64,000 nt of DNA from Brachionus rotundiformis. Taxonomy: Eukaryota; Rotifera; Eurotatoria; Ploima; Brachionidae. Shown piece after piece: positions 23,485-34,957 of the stretch; the first letter of the stretch is position 1, and each line of letters begins with the position of its first letter. The notes under the pieces were generated by a model that ran no database searches, had not been told where the DNA came from, and saw only the letters and a program-made list of their open reading frames with translations. Both the position numbers and the translations under genes were made by a program. The stretch is from positions 6,627,302-6,691,301 of the forward strand of contig JAESIW010000137.1 in NCBI GenBank assembly GCA_016802295.1. Reading direction: 5' to 3'.

Positions 23485-24192
23485 TTAGCATAGCTCGAGT
23501 TCTTTTTTAAATTGATGCAAATACTGAGTCATGTAGTTGTGTCTTTCCAATGCCAAACGCCTTCCGGTCTCTGTTTGCATTTTGTCTTTTATTTTGAAGA
23601 GTTTTTCGTAGAAATGGTTGACGGCAGTGCTCTCGTTTTTGATTGTCTGTTTGTTGTACTGTTCTGCAGTCATGTTTTCGATTGGTTTGAGGTGATCACA
23701 GTAGAACGGTCTGTTTTTGGCACCAGTAAAAGCCATGCACCTGGCTATGCCAACAGCGCCAATAGCATCCAGTCTGTCTGCATCGCGCACAAATTTTAGC
23801 TCTATGGGAACATGGTTTACTTTGTTGGCGAGCTCGAGCTCTTTTCGCCAAGAAATGTTTGAAACAATGAACAAAACTTGCTTGATCTTGTCTTTTGGAT
23901 AGTTGAATTTGGCAAAAAACTGGTTCAATATTTGCTCGCTCACATCATCTAGATTCGATTTGTCACAATTGTACTTAAAGTCGACAATATCGTGGAACAA
24001 CGATGCCAGCTCTACTATCTCCATGTCGAAATTCAGGCTTGGATCGAGCTTTTTTTCCTCATTTGCCAAATGCAGTGCCATTTTGTACACCCTCTCGACA
24101 TGGTTCCAGTCGTGAGATGGGTCGTTGGACCTCATGGACTCTTTGACAAAGTTTTTAGCCTCGTTTATTAAATCTGGATTACTTGAAACCAT
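23485..24192 (-). CDS. HD-domain phosphohydrolase, YedJ-like
   Basis: An intronless 235-residue protein. HD-superfamily metal ligands are in order: His31 (SHDWNHVERV), His67-Asp68 (LASLFHDIVD) and Asp137/139 (FVRDADRLDAIGAVGIARC). The KNESTAVNHFYEKL segment and length match the YedJ type of HD proteins, common in bacteria and fungi. These proteins hydrolyse phosphoesters; the natural substrate is unknown. The Met at 24192 is preferred over the in-frame upstream hydrophobic/Lys extension, which is AT-rich leader. The absence of introns next to intron-bearing neighbours and the bacterial-type family leave horizontal acquisition open. Other short single-exon genes here show that lack of introns alone is not proof. 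Confidence 0.85.
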   Translation of the reverse strand: MVSSNPDLINEAKNFVKESMRSNDPSHDWNHVERVYKMALHLANEEKKLDPSLNFDMEIVELASLFHDIVDFKYNCDKSNLDDVSEQILNQFFAKFNYPKDKIKQVLFIVSNISWRKELELANKVNHVPIELKFVRDADRLDAIGAVGIARCMAFTGAKNRPFYCDHLKPIENMTAEQYNKQTIKNESTAVNHFYEKLFKIKDKMQTETGRRLALERHNYMTQYLHQFKKELELC

Positions 24193-24424
24193 TTTTTTAA
24201 TTAATTTTTTTTCAAATTTAAATTTTAAAACCAGAAATAAAAAAACGTGCAAAATTAACTTAACATTTGTTAAGTTAAACTATTTATTTAATAATAACGC
24301 TAGATTAAATACTTTTTCATTTTATTTTTTAACAAAGCAATTTGCTACCTCAAAATATCACTTATTCGTCGGCTTATTAACTGATGCACAAAGATAAGTA
24401 AGCATTATACTTTTCACGTATCTT

Positions 24425-24565
24425 AGAGGCTGAACGCTTCGAAATGCTAACAAATACATTTACTATTCAGCTCACATCTTGTCTTAATTATAAGCTTGTG
24501 TTTCTGACACGAGCTATAAGTCTAAATATGAATTCCGAACTTCAGAACGTTCAATAACTTAAATT
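24425..24565 (-). repeat. Dispersed repeat family A, inverted copy
   Basis: Reverse complement similar to 1100-1200: CATCTTGTCTTAATTATAAG and ACTTCAGAACGTTC are shared. It ends immediately before the large foldback element. Confidence 0.7.
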
Positions 24566-24580
24566 ATATAACGGGTGTTC

Positions 24581-26027
24581 AATAATAAATGACCGTTTTT
24601 GTTTTCTAGAAAAAAAATATGTTCCAGTCAGCCGGAAACGGGCCCTTATCACCTTGACCGACTTTTGACTAAAAATGTCCTCGAAGTTTTGAATATTAAA
24701 AATTTTTGATATACACCTTTTCTGATGCCAAATTTAATGCTGATTAAAATGAGCCATAGATCATTTCTCTATTATGTTCCGTTCGGAAAAAATCTTTAAA
24801 AAACCGCTAAAAAATGACCACTTGGTAAAATTCTTAAAAATTGCTGTTTTTTGCTTCTTTTTGCTATAACTTTCAATAGAAACATTGGATCTGAATAAAA
24901 TTTTACACAGTCATACATCACTAAATAAGCTTTAAATGTATATATTAAATTTGTGGGTATCACTTTTTGTTTGACCAAGGACCTTTATATAAACCAAAAT
25001 TTGGTAATCCATTTTTAAGAATGTATTGACCTAAGTACTAAAAGTTAAATATTTAAAAATTATCTTAAGTTAAAAGCTAAATAAATCAGGTTTCTAAAAA
25101 TATATAGGACTAAGTGGTGGTACTTTGGATTTTTGAAATTAAATTAACTAAATTATGCTTTTGTCTTGAAATTTTTTAAATTTCAGAAAGGTTGAAGATG
25201 CCAAAGGATTTTATTGTCATAAATAGATGAATTTTTGCATAAAAATTAATAAAAATATATATATTGAAAATTTTTTTTTAATAATTGATAGAAAATAATG
25301 TAATTAAAAGGTTTAAATTAGTTCAAAATTCAAAATTTTAAATTTAAAAAATTTCAAGACAAAAGCATAATTTAGTTAATTTAATTTCAAAAATCCAAAG
25401 TACCACCACTTAGTCCTATATATTTTTAGAAACCTAATTTATTTAGCTTTTAACTTAAGATAATTTTTAAATATTTAACTTTTAGTACTTAGGTCAATAC
25501 ATTCTTAAAAATGGATTACCAAATTTTGGTTTATATAAAGGTCCTTGGTCAAACAAAAAGTGATACCCACAAATTTAATATATACATTTAAAGCTTATTT
25601 AGTGATGTATGACTGTGTAAAATTTTATTCAGATCCAATGTTTCTATTGAAAGTTATAGCAAAAAGAAGCAAAAAACAGCAATTTTTAAGAATTTTACCA
25701 AGTGGTCATTTTTTAGCGGTTTTTTAAAGATTTTTTCCGAACGGAACATAATAGAGAAATGATCTATGGCTCATTTTAATCAGCATTAAATTTGGCATCA
25801 GAAAAGGTGTATATCAAAAATTTTTAATATTCAAAACTTCGAGGACATTTTTAGTCAAAAGTCGGTCAAGGTGATAAGGGCCCGTTTCCGTATAAATAGA
25901 GTTGGAAAGCTAAAAACACCAATTTCTTTAACAAGAAAGGTGTTAGTTTATAAGTATAAAATTTCAGCAATTTTGGCTGACTGGAACATATTTTTTTTCT
26001 AGAAAACAAAAACGGTCATTTATTATT
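24581..26027. mobile_element. 1.45-kb foldback (palindromic) element
   Basis: Arms 24581-25183 and 25340-26027 are near-identical inverted copies around a spacer of about 156 bp. Termini read AATAATAAATGACCGTTTTT. The right arm has 84 extra bases (about 25891-25974) that the left arm lacks; otherwise the arms pair throughout. The same 60-codon frame appears in each arm (24796-24978 minus, 25545-25727 plus) but resembles no protein. High arm identity implies recent insertion or arm homogenisation. It resembles a non-autonomous foldback DNA transposon. Transcripts would form a long hairpin. Confidence 0.85.
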
Positions 26028-26084
26028 ATTAATTACAAGCATCTTGGCAACCTGATATTAAGTTAATGTAAGGAGACAAAGTCA

Positions 26085-26248
26085 ACTTGTATGTTAAAAT
26101 GAGTGAAATTCTTGATGATTCAAAAAAAAATCGTTCTTCTAAAAGATGGTAAAAAAATACAACCAAATGAAGATGTAAAGCTATTTGTTGTTGAAAAATC
26201 AGACGAAAATGGCGAGCCAATGTCTGAAATAAAGTTCAGGAAAGTATG
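26085..26248 (+). pseudogene. Unassigned coding fragment with frameshift
   Basis: Reads GDKVNLYVKMSEILDDSKK, then after an A-run the frame shifts by one and continues IVLLKDGKKIQPNEDVKL to a stop near 26248. The composition is protein-like on both sides of the homopolymer. An acceptor-like TGTAAG precedes it. Either a decayed exon or a homopolymer sequencing error in a real exon. No family recognised. Confidence 0.35.
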
Positions 26249-26493
26249 AATTGAGTATTGTAGATAACATGCTAAATACCTTTAACATCTAAGTTATTAG
26301 AAGATATCAAAAACTTGCTTGACCAAATTTTCCATGTGGCCAAATAAATAGTCAACTCAGTTAGATTAAAATGAATGCAAAATGGTACATTGAAGTAGTT
26401 AAATGTGTGCCAATATCAGCTTTCTTGCTCGATAGGATAGACTATTCAATGCTTTTTGATAGCCATTGATAAAAATATCTATTTTATTTACAG

Positions 26494-29471
26494 TTAATTA
26501 TAAGAATATAAAGTATATTTAGCAAAATCAAAAAATGATATTCTATCATAATTCTCAGACTCTATAATAATCAATTTTTTGCTCAGCATATTGCCAATCT
26601 CTTGTTTCTGAATTACCATGCCATGCAGGTCATAGAAAATAACATGATCACATTCAGTATTCAGTGCAACTATCTTATCATTATAAAAAATAAACTTTTT
26701 CTCCTTAATAGGCAACTTTTTATAATCTTTTAAATTAATGGAATTAATTGATAGAATTCCGTTAGGTCTTGACAAGTAAATGCCATCTCTGAAGCTTCGT
26801 AATTGGTCATACTTGTTCATCTGGTGTGCCAGACCGTCCAAATTTTCCTCATTTATTTTTATTTTTTGCAGTAAATTAAGTCTGTGATTGAATTTGAGAA
26901 TCATGTTATCTTCGATTAAGCAAAAGAGAAACAAATTGTTAGCTGTCATTGACAATACCTCTGAGTTGACATTTCCTTCGTCTAGGATGCGGAAGTCCTT
27001 GTCCAAACATCTCAGCTTTTGACAATAGCTAAAGAACAAAAATATTCTATCTTTGTATATGGTTTTTTTAAACTGGCTGACTGGCTGGACAAGCTCGTAC
27101 ATATTCTGCACCTGGTCTTGCTCAATCATGTTAAGTATAATGTTAAAAGGCCCCATTGGATAAGCAAATAGAAAACTACCATCAGCAAAATTGTGAACAT
27201 GTGAATCAAAAATGGAAAGTTTTCGAATTGTAATATATGCTAATATATGATAATATTTATCAATTTACATGGATCTTGATAATTATACTTTTTCAACATT
27301 TGTATTTAATTGTTTATTTATTAAAGATTTGAAAATCTAATTTTAAAACATTTTTTAAATAAAAATCTTGCCATATCATTTTGTATAGACTTGTTTTGTA
27401 TTAAAATATGCAATAAGTTGTTTGTATACGATCATTTAAAAAATTAGTATTTTGTTAAAAAGACATTGATTCAATAACAATAACAACATCCTTTTCTACA
27501 ATCTAAATGTTATCTTGTGGCTAAGTGACCAAATAATCAAAAAAATTTCAAACTTCAAAGTTGCATAACTCTGTCAATTTTTAGTGCTTTGTTCCATTGG
27601 ATTTCAAAAGCTTAATTTAATGCTTTATAAGTAACCATAATTTTGTCTTGATATCTTAAGGATTGGGATCACATTACAGTATAATGTAAAACATGAATTT
27701 ATTTAGTCTCTAATCAAAGGGGAAATAATTGAAATTTTACTGCTATTTCAATCACTTTTTTGCAGTGAAAATCTACGAATAGATATTTTATTTATTTAAA
27801 ATATAATTTAGGAAGCTACTCCCACAGGCTTATACGAGCGGTGAAAACCCTCTTTTCAGCCTGCATGCTTTGCCACATTTAATCGACAATTAAAAATTGA
27901 AAATAAAAAATTTAGTAAATTTTAAACAAAAAAAGTTAAATTAGTCGCGATTATCTGATTAAAAATCTGGAATTTTCTGTTTTTGGCAGTATATGGTGAA
28001 AAGTTTGTTCATTCTATATTTTATCACATTTAGATTCAAACTCTGATGCATATGTACAATTGATGTTTTTAGTGGAAAATATTTTAGCAGTCTTAAAATT
28101 TTATTTTGTAACTTTTGTAGATACGAATAGATGATCGACCACCCCTACTCTGGCGAAGTCATTCGCAAACAACTTGATATTTATACGTTGTAACGGCTTT
28201 TCAACAGCCTATCCTTAATCAACCTAAAATAACAACCTTGAAAGAAAGAGCTTGTCAGTTATTTGTTTTTTTTTATTTTCAATATTTATTGAATTTTGTA
28301 TTTCTTACATTAACTTTTATCTGACTTGATCAATATTTTTTATCTATTATCATGAAAAAAATTTTCTACTAAAAAATCATCTTACCCATCTATGTAAAGA
28401 TGTGTGACAGATAACCAAAAATTTTCACAGGCGGACTTTATATATTTAAGTTGACTGAAGTTGTTTTTGTTTTATAGAACTTCAACATATGATCGAAAAA
28501 GGTCTTAACTAACTAGTCCAATAATAGGTTTTAAATTATCTATTCACATAATACGATTGGTAAAATAAATTAAAATATTTTATCTATCAAAAATTTACAC
28601 ATACATAGATTAGTATGATATAGACACATTCAAAGTAGTTTTGGTCTATTAGATTAATTTTATTCGTGAGATCTATTTTTTTAAAGGTGTCCAGCTTGAG
28701 AATACACTGACTTATGTTTTCAAATATGAGACTACCAAATGAAAAGTTTTCCGCAATTAAAGGCCTAAAAAAGACCAACTGGTCATTGAAAAGAGATTTT
28801 CTAAACTTATTAGCATGGGTTTCAATCGATTTGACCAAGCTTTGGGCTTTTTCCAACGCTTGCTTAATATCTGCCTCTCTCACTATTTGAAAATTAATGT
28901 ATTCTGTCCATCTAATTTCAAAAGCTTCAGTATTGGCCAAAGTATGAGCCAAGTCATGATTTTCACTTTGGTTTAAATTGACACTGCTTTGCAAGCATTT
29001 GCTCTCGTATTTATTTATTTTGGCAATGAGCTCTTCTGCTTGGTTCTGAATCTTGCCAATGTGAGCTTTGCTTGTAGCAATTATTTCATTGCGTGTTTGT
29101 GTGCAAAAGTTTTTTATTGTCTTGGTACAATTGGTTTTTTCATTGGTCAAGTCAGTACGCGAGTCTTTTAGGGTATTTAGGACATGCTTGAACTCATTGA
29201 TGAGGCTAGAGTGGCTGATTTTCAAGTTTTCCTGGTCGATGAGCTTTTGGATGCGCTTATTAGAGGGAAAAGATTCCATCGATGGCAAAAGCTGGTGAAA
29301 TAATTTACAAAAGTCACATTGATAGCCATTGTTGTTTTGTTCATCGGTTTTCAGTGTTATACATTTGTTACATAGGGTTTCCCCACATGGCAGCAGTCGC
29401 GGATCATCGTACTTTTTACCGCACTTTGGACAAGTCAAAATGTCTGCCAGCAATTCTTCTTCAAAAAACAT
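26494..29471 (-). CDS. RING/coiled-coil/propeller-like (TRIM-like) protein
   Basis: Two exons, 29471-28628 and 27239-26494, join in frame to 530 codons. Residues 14-60 form a RING: CPKCGKKYDD, LPCGETLCNKC, then a final CDFC pair. The residue where TRIM RINGs have His is Glu31. Residues about 80-230 are helical with coiled-coil character. The second exon is made of short beta-like repeats (KLSIFDSHVHNFADGSFLF, DGIYLSRPNGILSI), as in NHL/propeller tails. A ubiquitin E3 ligase role is the family expectation. The 1,388-base intron carries decayed repeats. The donor (GTGTCT) is weak, so two separate genes or a different exon end remain possible. Confidence 0.65.
27540..27790 (+). repeat. 345-bp family repeat, decayed copy
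   Basis: In the intron of the RING gene. Shares AACTCTGTCAATTTTTAG, AATTTTGTCTTGATA and TTAAGGATTG-like blocks with the array at 33566-34915. Confidence 0.65.
27806..27885 (-). repeat. Dispersed retroelement-tail-like repeat (family C)
   Basis: Antisense reading has AGGCTGAAAAGAGGGTTTTC and GGGAGTAGCTTCCTAAATT. A similar arrangement (AGGCTGAAAGGGAGGA ... GGGAGTCTCTCCCAAATT) occurs at 61745-61830. Likely the same retroelement 3' end. Confidence 0.5.
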
Positions 29472-29519
29472 TTTTTCTTTCTAGCCGAAATAAGATAATT
29501 CTTGTGGATTTATTTTAAG

Positions 29520-30440
29520 GATTTTTTATTTCTAGAAAAATATTTATTAAATTTTTATCTTCTAATAATAACTGGAAATTGGTGGCATATTTTGAATAGC
29601 TTTGAAAGTCAGTCTAAATATATTAAATTTAAGCCTGGACTATTTTCATCTTGATATTATGTTCACCAGGTGAAGGGCGAAATAAGTCGAACCAGCATAC
29701 TTAGCCTGGAGACTGAATAAAGAAGGGGAATCAATAGTTGTACAGTGTAGTTGTTTTTTTGCGCTTCAAAAGCCAAATCCAAGAGAATTTAGTGTTTAAT
29801 AAGTGACTAAAGAGTTACAGTACTAATTTTCGTCATCTGCCATATCCCACCCTACCCATCCAACCTAGCTGATGACTCCACTATAAATAATATCAATATT
29901 TAATCTAATTTAACTAATTAATATCATCACTCAAATTTTTTATAACTCATAATCAACTCTTTATAAAAAATAAACAAAAAAAATATATTTAAACCTGCCC
30001 CATTTCAAATTTTTTACACTTAAATTTATTAATTTTATTTTATTTTAACTTCTAAAATGCTGTTTATAAAGAAGTACATTCATTTTTAAAAAGACTTGGA
30101 TGAAATAAGCCAAACCCAATAATTAATAAGTGACTAAAATTTTGTCTTGATACTTTTAGATATTGAGGTCTCAATTCAATTTGGAATAATCAAAAAAAAA
30201 TGTCTTTTCCACTTTTTCAAATGATTTCATAAATGAGAAATGTTTGTCCCTTCATTATTTATAGGCCTTCAAAATTGCCAAAAGTAGGCAAAATGAATTG
30301 TCTGCTGCTTTTAGCGCTAAAGTCAAAAGTTTCAAGTAATTAAACAATTAGCACTTTACAGTAGGAGGGAATAGCCTTATTCTTTTGTGTCTAGGAACTA
30401 AAATAGCTAAAAATCAAATAACAATAAAATAACTGCCAAA
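29520..30440. repeat. Intergenic DNA with decayed 345-family pieces
   Basis: No gene supported. 29765-29830 (CTTCAAAAGCCAAATCCAAG) and 30110-30275 (AAGTGACTAAAATTTTGTCT, then CACTTTTTCAAATGATTT) resemble parts of the 345-bp unit. Confidence 0.55.
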
Positions 30441-30546
30441 CCTAAGAAAAGAAAATAGTCATGGATAAAGCAAGAAACCATTGAACAGCCGTTACAACGT
30501 TTAAATGGCCCAGTTCTTTATAATCATAGTTTGAATTTGTCAAAAG

Positions 30547-30570
30547 TGACTGACTGACTGACTGACTGAC
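30547..30570. repeat. (TGAC)6 microsatellite
   Basis: Six perfect TGAC units, read directly. They encode a Ser-Gln/Val run in the weak antisense ORF 30442-30624, which I do not call a gene. Confidence 0.95.
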
Positions 30571-30837
30571 TATATGATTTTGTGATGGAGGGGACAGGCT
30601 AGCATAGTTAGTTGCATCAGCCATTTTCCAATCACCGGATTGCTTTAAGGCTCGGCCTTTTTCAACCCATTATTGCTTGAATCTTTAATGAACATATATT
30701 TTTAGTTAATCTGAATGATTGACAGATTATTTTCCTGTCGTTCTGGGTGTAGGTCGAACTAAATGTTTAATTTGTCAACAAAATTGATTAAGTTTTGCCA
30801 ATTGTCTTTTTTATTATTTTTTGCTGATTAATTGATG

Positions 30838-31420
30838 GTGTTTGATTACAGGTCGCTGCTTGTGCTGTTTTCAAGCAACGTCATGTTTGCGTCTGATGCG
30901 CTATATCTGATAAACGGTATGTACCCCATGATTGGTCTGACGAGTGTCTTGTACGTTGTTAATAGGAGTTTTGGTGAGACACCCCAGTTTTTTCCCCTTA
31001 TTGAGCGCATCATGTTGATCCTATGATCAGTCCTAGCATTGATCTCTTCAGCTCACTTTCTTGTCCAGTTTGAGTCCCAATAGTTTCGACTTGATTTCAT
31101 GCTTGAGTTTTTTCCCATGTAGTTTGATGTCGAGCCTGCGATCGCCTTGTCTGTTGATACGTGTGAATAGTGTGCATACTGTGCTGAGTTTCATTCTCCA
31201 GATTGATGACCATGTTTCAACTTGTTGTATTGCTTGTTGTAGTTTACTTTCGAGTCCTTCGATTATTGGACCTGTTGTCCAAATCGAGAGATCATCAGCA
31301 AACAGACCTTTTTCTGCTGTTTTGATCTTCTCGGTGATATCATTAATGAAGATGTTAAAAAGAAGTGGTCCTAACACGCTTCCTTGTGGGTTGTCAAAAG
31401 TGACAAGATCAAATTAATTT
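30838..31420 (-). pseudogene. LINE reverse transcriptase remnant
   Basis: Antisense: GSVLGPLLFNIFINDITEK, then KGLFADDLSIW with the catalytic DD, and a thumb segment ending at 31048. A frameshift then leads to RGKNWGVSPKLLLTTYKT and LVRPIMGYIPF. Missing 5' domains and the shift mark it as inactive. It differs in sequence from the remnant at 17485, so it is another family member. Confidence 0.85.
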
Positions 31421-32360
31421 ATATAGAAGTTATTATATTGGGGAATGTAAATTATGAAAAAAAATATCGTTTAAAAGCGAATTTTTAATACTTAAACTAA
31501 TAAGTAACAATTTACTATTATAAGATAATAACTTGAAGTAAAAGGACAAAATAAATGAAGCTCTTTCTGGATATAATTAGATTAAACTCGTCTCTTATTT
31601 TTGTTTGATCGAAATCTAAAAGATCAAAAAATCTTCCTGCATTTTTGTCCATAGCCAAGGTTCGGAGTTCAATAAAATTTCACAATGTAATGTAATTTAA
31701 TAAAATCAGGAAGCGCTGAATTGTGTTATTAGGGAATTTGACTTAGTTATATTTACAAAGGTTAATTATCATTTTTTAAAAATTTATTTCAAGTTCAAAT
31801 CATTAGAGTCTAATCAAATTACTCTCTAATCAATTAGCTTTTAGACTATAAAGATCTATTGGAGATCGATGACCAATTAGATGACTTAACCAGTTACACT
31901 GGCTTTAATAATATGGTTATATCAGTAATGGTCTAGAGTAATTTTTTATTGATGAAAGCAGCTTGTTATCCTTTTAAAGGCTTACTTATACCATGCCATG
32001 AATGTTTGCAAAAACTCGATTCCAGTCTTGACCAACCAGGAGTCCAGACTGGAACCGGGTCGAAAACGTTCGGTCTATTAACCAAAGTTTTATAGTTTTA
32101 TAATTGTTAATAGTTAATTAAAATGTATTGGAATAAAATTAATGGTAAAATAAAAGTGATTAAAGAATGACGAATATTTTACATTAAACTGCATAGTGAT
32201 CTCTATCCTTAAGATATAAGGAAAAATTTTCTACACTGTCACAAGGCAAGTTTAAAAGCAAGATCATTTCAAATTAAATGGGCTTATAAAAGTGACAGCT
32301 TAAAAGATTTTTAAAATTAGATGATTTTATTCTTTGTAAATAAAATTAAAAAAAAACAGT
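31421..32360. other. Intergenic, no gene seen
   Basis: AT-rich. One clear hairpin near 32018-32053: TTCCAGTCT pairs with AGACTGGAA around a 17-base loop. No coding signal found. Confidence 0.5.
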
Positions 32361-33200
32361 TTAATTAATTTTAAAATTTAAATTATTTTCAATGATAAGA
32401 ACACTTTTAAAAGTGTGGTAAATATCTACCAAATCCAAATAAAACTTGAGAAAAGCTCCAACTAGACAAAAGTGGAAGATAAGCATAAAAATGAAGCGAA
32501 AAAAATTAACACTGATGCCATATGAAAACAATTTTGGAAAGTATCTATTCACAAGATTTATGATACCGTCGAAAAAAGACTGCAGAAAGGCATTATAGGC
32601 AGCAAAAGTGCCGCTTCTTTTGAACTTAAGGGTCTTTTTGTCTCCAATGAACAGATAAGAGTACAAAATCCAGTAGAATGTGTCTCCCGAGTACCAGACA
32701 AGCTGTAGCAAAAAGCTCATCAGTCCTTGGTGCGAGTCTGGATGATCTTTGGAGATAAGAATTTTTTCCTCAATCGCCTGTGCGGTTAGTTCTTTCCTGA
32801 ACTCCTGGATAATTTGATCTTTGTCACTCAATTCGTTTATTATCAAAAAATTAACCACTGACTTGTAGTGGTGTAGATAGGCCATGAGAATATCCATTAC
32901 CAGTTCGACGAATTGGATTGTAAGGAAAATGTGCCAAATTTTTTTGTACCTGACAGCCAGATAAACAAATATGATTGAAGTTGCAAGACGGTCCATGCCA
33001 CGATCCATAAAGGCACCGAACTTGGATCGTTGATTGAATGAGCGCGCATAAATGCCGTCTATCATGTCCAAATTACCAGCGAGGAGATTCAATATAAAGG
33101 TCCGGAAAGGGTATTTAGAAATGCAGTAGACAACAATAATGAGCAGAATGAAGCGCACATAGTTAAGCAAATTAGGGACATAAAAAATTGATTTTAACAT
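32361..33200 (-). CDS. CDIPT: Phosphatidylinositol synthase-like CDP-alcohol phosphatidyltransferase
   Basis: A 279-residue intronless membrane protein. The CDP-alcohol phosphotransferase signature is complete: Asp45, Asp48-Gly49, Ala52-Arg53, Gly62, Asp66 and Asp70 (NLDMIDGIYARSFNQRSKFG, then AFMDRGMDR). The N-terminal YVPNLLNYVR and the ARxxNQxxxFGAxxD pattern are those of phosphatidylinositol synthase, which joins CDP-diacylglycerol and inositol in the ER. Several hydrophobic helices follow. It is about 65 residues longer than typical PIS. The extra part is a charged stretch around residues 120-155 (SDKDQIIQEFRKEL), so substrate identity is less certain than the family. Start at the first ATG, 33200. 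Confidence 0.85.
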   Translation of the reverse strand: MLKSIFYVPNLLNYVRFILLIIVVYCISKYPFRTFILNLLAGNLDMIDGIYARSFNQRSKFGAFMDRGMDRLATSIIFVYLAVRYKKIWHIFLTIQFVELVMDILMAYLHHYKSVVNFLIINELSDKDQIIQEFRKELTAQAIEEKILISKDHPDSHQGLMSFLLQLVWYSGDTFYWILYSYLFIGDKKTLKFKRSGTFAAYNAFLQSFFDGIINLVNRYFPKLFSYGISVNFFRFIFMLIFHFCLVGAFLKFYLDLVDIYHTFKSVLIIENNLNFKIN

Positions 33201-33565
33201 GTTTATCAAAAAATATTATACAAAAAATTAAGTTTCTAATATTTGCATGGATAATTTTGAAAGTTATTTTTTGGTCATGGATGAATATCAATGAAATATC
33301 TTTTTTTAAATTATAAATTAAACTAGTTTTAAAAGGATAAAAGAGAAACTGAACAAATTAATATTATTACAAATATTTAGAAAAAAATTAGTTACACTCA
33401 ATTAGGTTATTATTTATTTTTGATCAAAACAAAAATTTCAACGTTCAAAAAAAGTAGAATTTAAAAACTGAAATAAATCGTTAGGAATTAAGGAAAATAT
33501 AGAGTGTAGTAAATTATATTAGTCAGAGGATTGTGATATGCTAAAACAGAAAAAAGTTGAAATAA

Positions 33566-34915
33566 GTGACCAAAACCTCCAAGTAGTATGTTAAAGAGCA
33601 ACTATTAAGCTTGCCTTTGAGTACTTGGGGACCTCCGTACGCTAAAAGATCATAGAGAAATGAGGTCCTGAACGTGACCATTCTTTTTAAATTATTTAAA
33701 AATTTAAAATTTCAAAGTTCAATTACTCTGTCAATTTTTAGAGTTTTCATGCACTTCAAAAGCCAAAGTTCTCAAAATTTAGTGCTTTTTAAGCGACTAA
33801 AATTTTGTCTTGATAACTTAAGGATTGAGGTCACAATTCAATATTGAAAATTCGAAAAAAACGCGTTTTTTGCACTTTTTCAAACGCGAAATTTTCTATG
33901 ATCCTATCAAGTGACCAAAACCTCCAAGTAGTATGTTAAAGAGCAACTATTAAGCTTGCCTTTGAGTACTTGGGGACCTCCGTACGCTAAAAGATCATAG
34001 AGAAATGAGGTCCTGAACGTGACCATTCTTTTTAAATTATTTAAAAATTTAAAATTTCAAAGTGCAATTACTCTGTCAATTTTTAGAGTTTTCATGCACT
34101 TCAAAAGCCAAAGTTCTCAAAATTTAGTGCTTTTTAAGCGACTAAAATTTTGTCTTGATAACTTAAGGATTGAGGTCACAATTCAATATTGAAAATTCGA
34201 AAAAAACGCGTTTTTTGCACTTTTTCAAACGCGAAATTTTCTATGATCCTATCAAGTGACCAAAACCTCCAAGTAGTATGTTAAAGAGCAACTATTAAGC
34301 TTGCCTTTGAGTACTTGGGGACCTCCGTACGCTAAAAGATCATAGAGAAATGAGGTCCTGAACGTGACCATTCGTTTTAAATTATTTAAAAATTTAAAAT
34401 TTCAAAGTGCAATTACTCTGTCAATTTTTAGAGTTTTCATGCACTTCAAAAGCCAAAGTTCTCAAAATTTAGTGCTTTTTAAGCGACTAAAATTTTGTCT
34501 TGATAACTTAAGGATTGAGGTCACAATTCAATATTGAAAATTCGAAAAAAACGCGTTTTTTGCACTTTTTCAAACGCGAAATTTTCTATGATCCTATCAA
34601 GTGACCAAAACCTCCAAGTAGTATGTTAAAGAGCAACTATTAAGCTTGCCTTTGAGTACTTGGGGACCTCCGTACGCTAAAAGATCATAGAGAAATGAGG
34701 TCCTGAACGTGACCATTCGTTTTAAATTATTTAAAAATTTAAAATTTCAAAGTGCAATTACTCTGTCAATTTTTAGAGTTTTCATGCACTTCAAAAGCCA
34801 AAGTTCTCAAAATTTAGTGCTTTTTAAGCGACTAAAATTTTGTCTTGATAACTTAAGGATTGAGGTCACAATTCAATATTGAAAATTCGAAAAAAACGCG
34901 TTTTTTGCACTTTTC
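33566..34915 (+). repeat. 345-bp tandem repeat array, four units
   Basis: Units begin at GTGACCAAAACCTCCAAGTA at 33566, 33911, 34256 and 34601, exactly 345 bases apart; the last stops near 34915. Copies differ by very few bases. Each full unit contains the perfect palindrome AAAAAACGCGTTTTTT and a second ACGCG-like box nearby. The array ends about 45 bases from the METTL9 stop codon. Decayed single copies occur at 14775, 27540, 29765/30110, 42430 and 44710. Confidence 0.97.
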
Positions 34916-34957
34916 TATTCTTTTTATTCGATAAAATTAATTTTTTAAATTTTTTTA

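Noticed and set aside
24796..24978. 60-codon ORF duplicated in both foldback arms
   Set aside because: No similarity to known proteins; identity is explained by the inverted repeat.
30442..30624. 60-codon antisense ORF with a hydrophobic end
   Set aside because: Contains the TGAC microsatellite and a GTTGTAACGGCTGTTCAA-like piece similar to 28185-28215; no partner exon.
33566..34915. CRISPR-like array
   Set aside because: Regular 345-bp units without short repeats and unique spacers; a eukaryotic tandem repeat.
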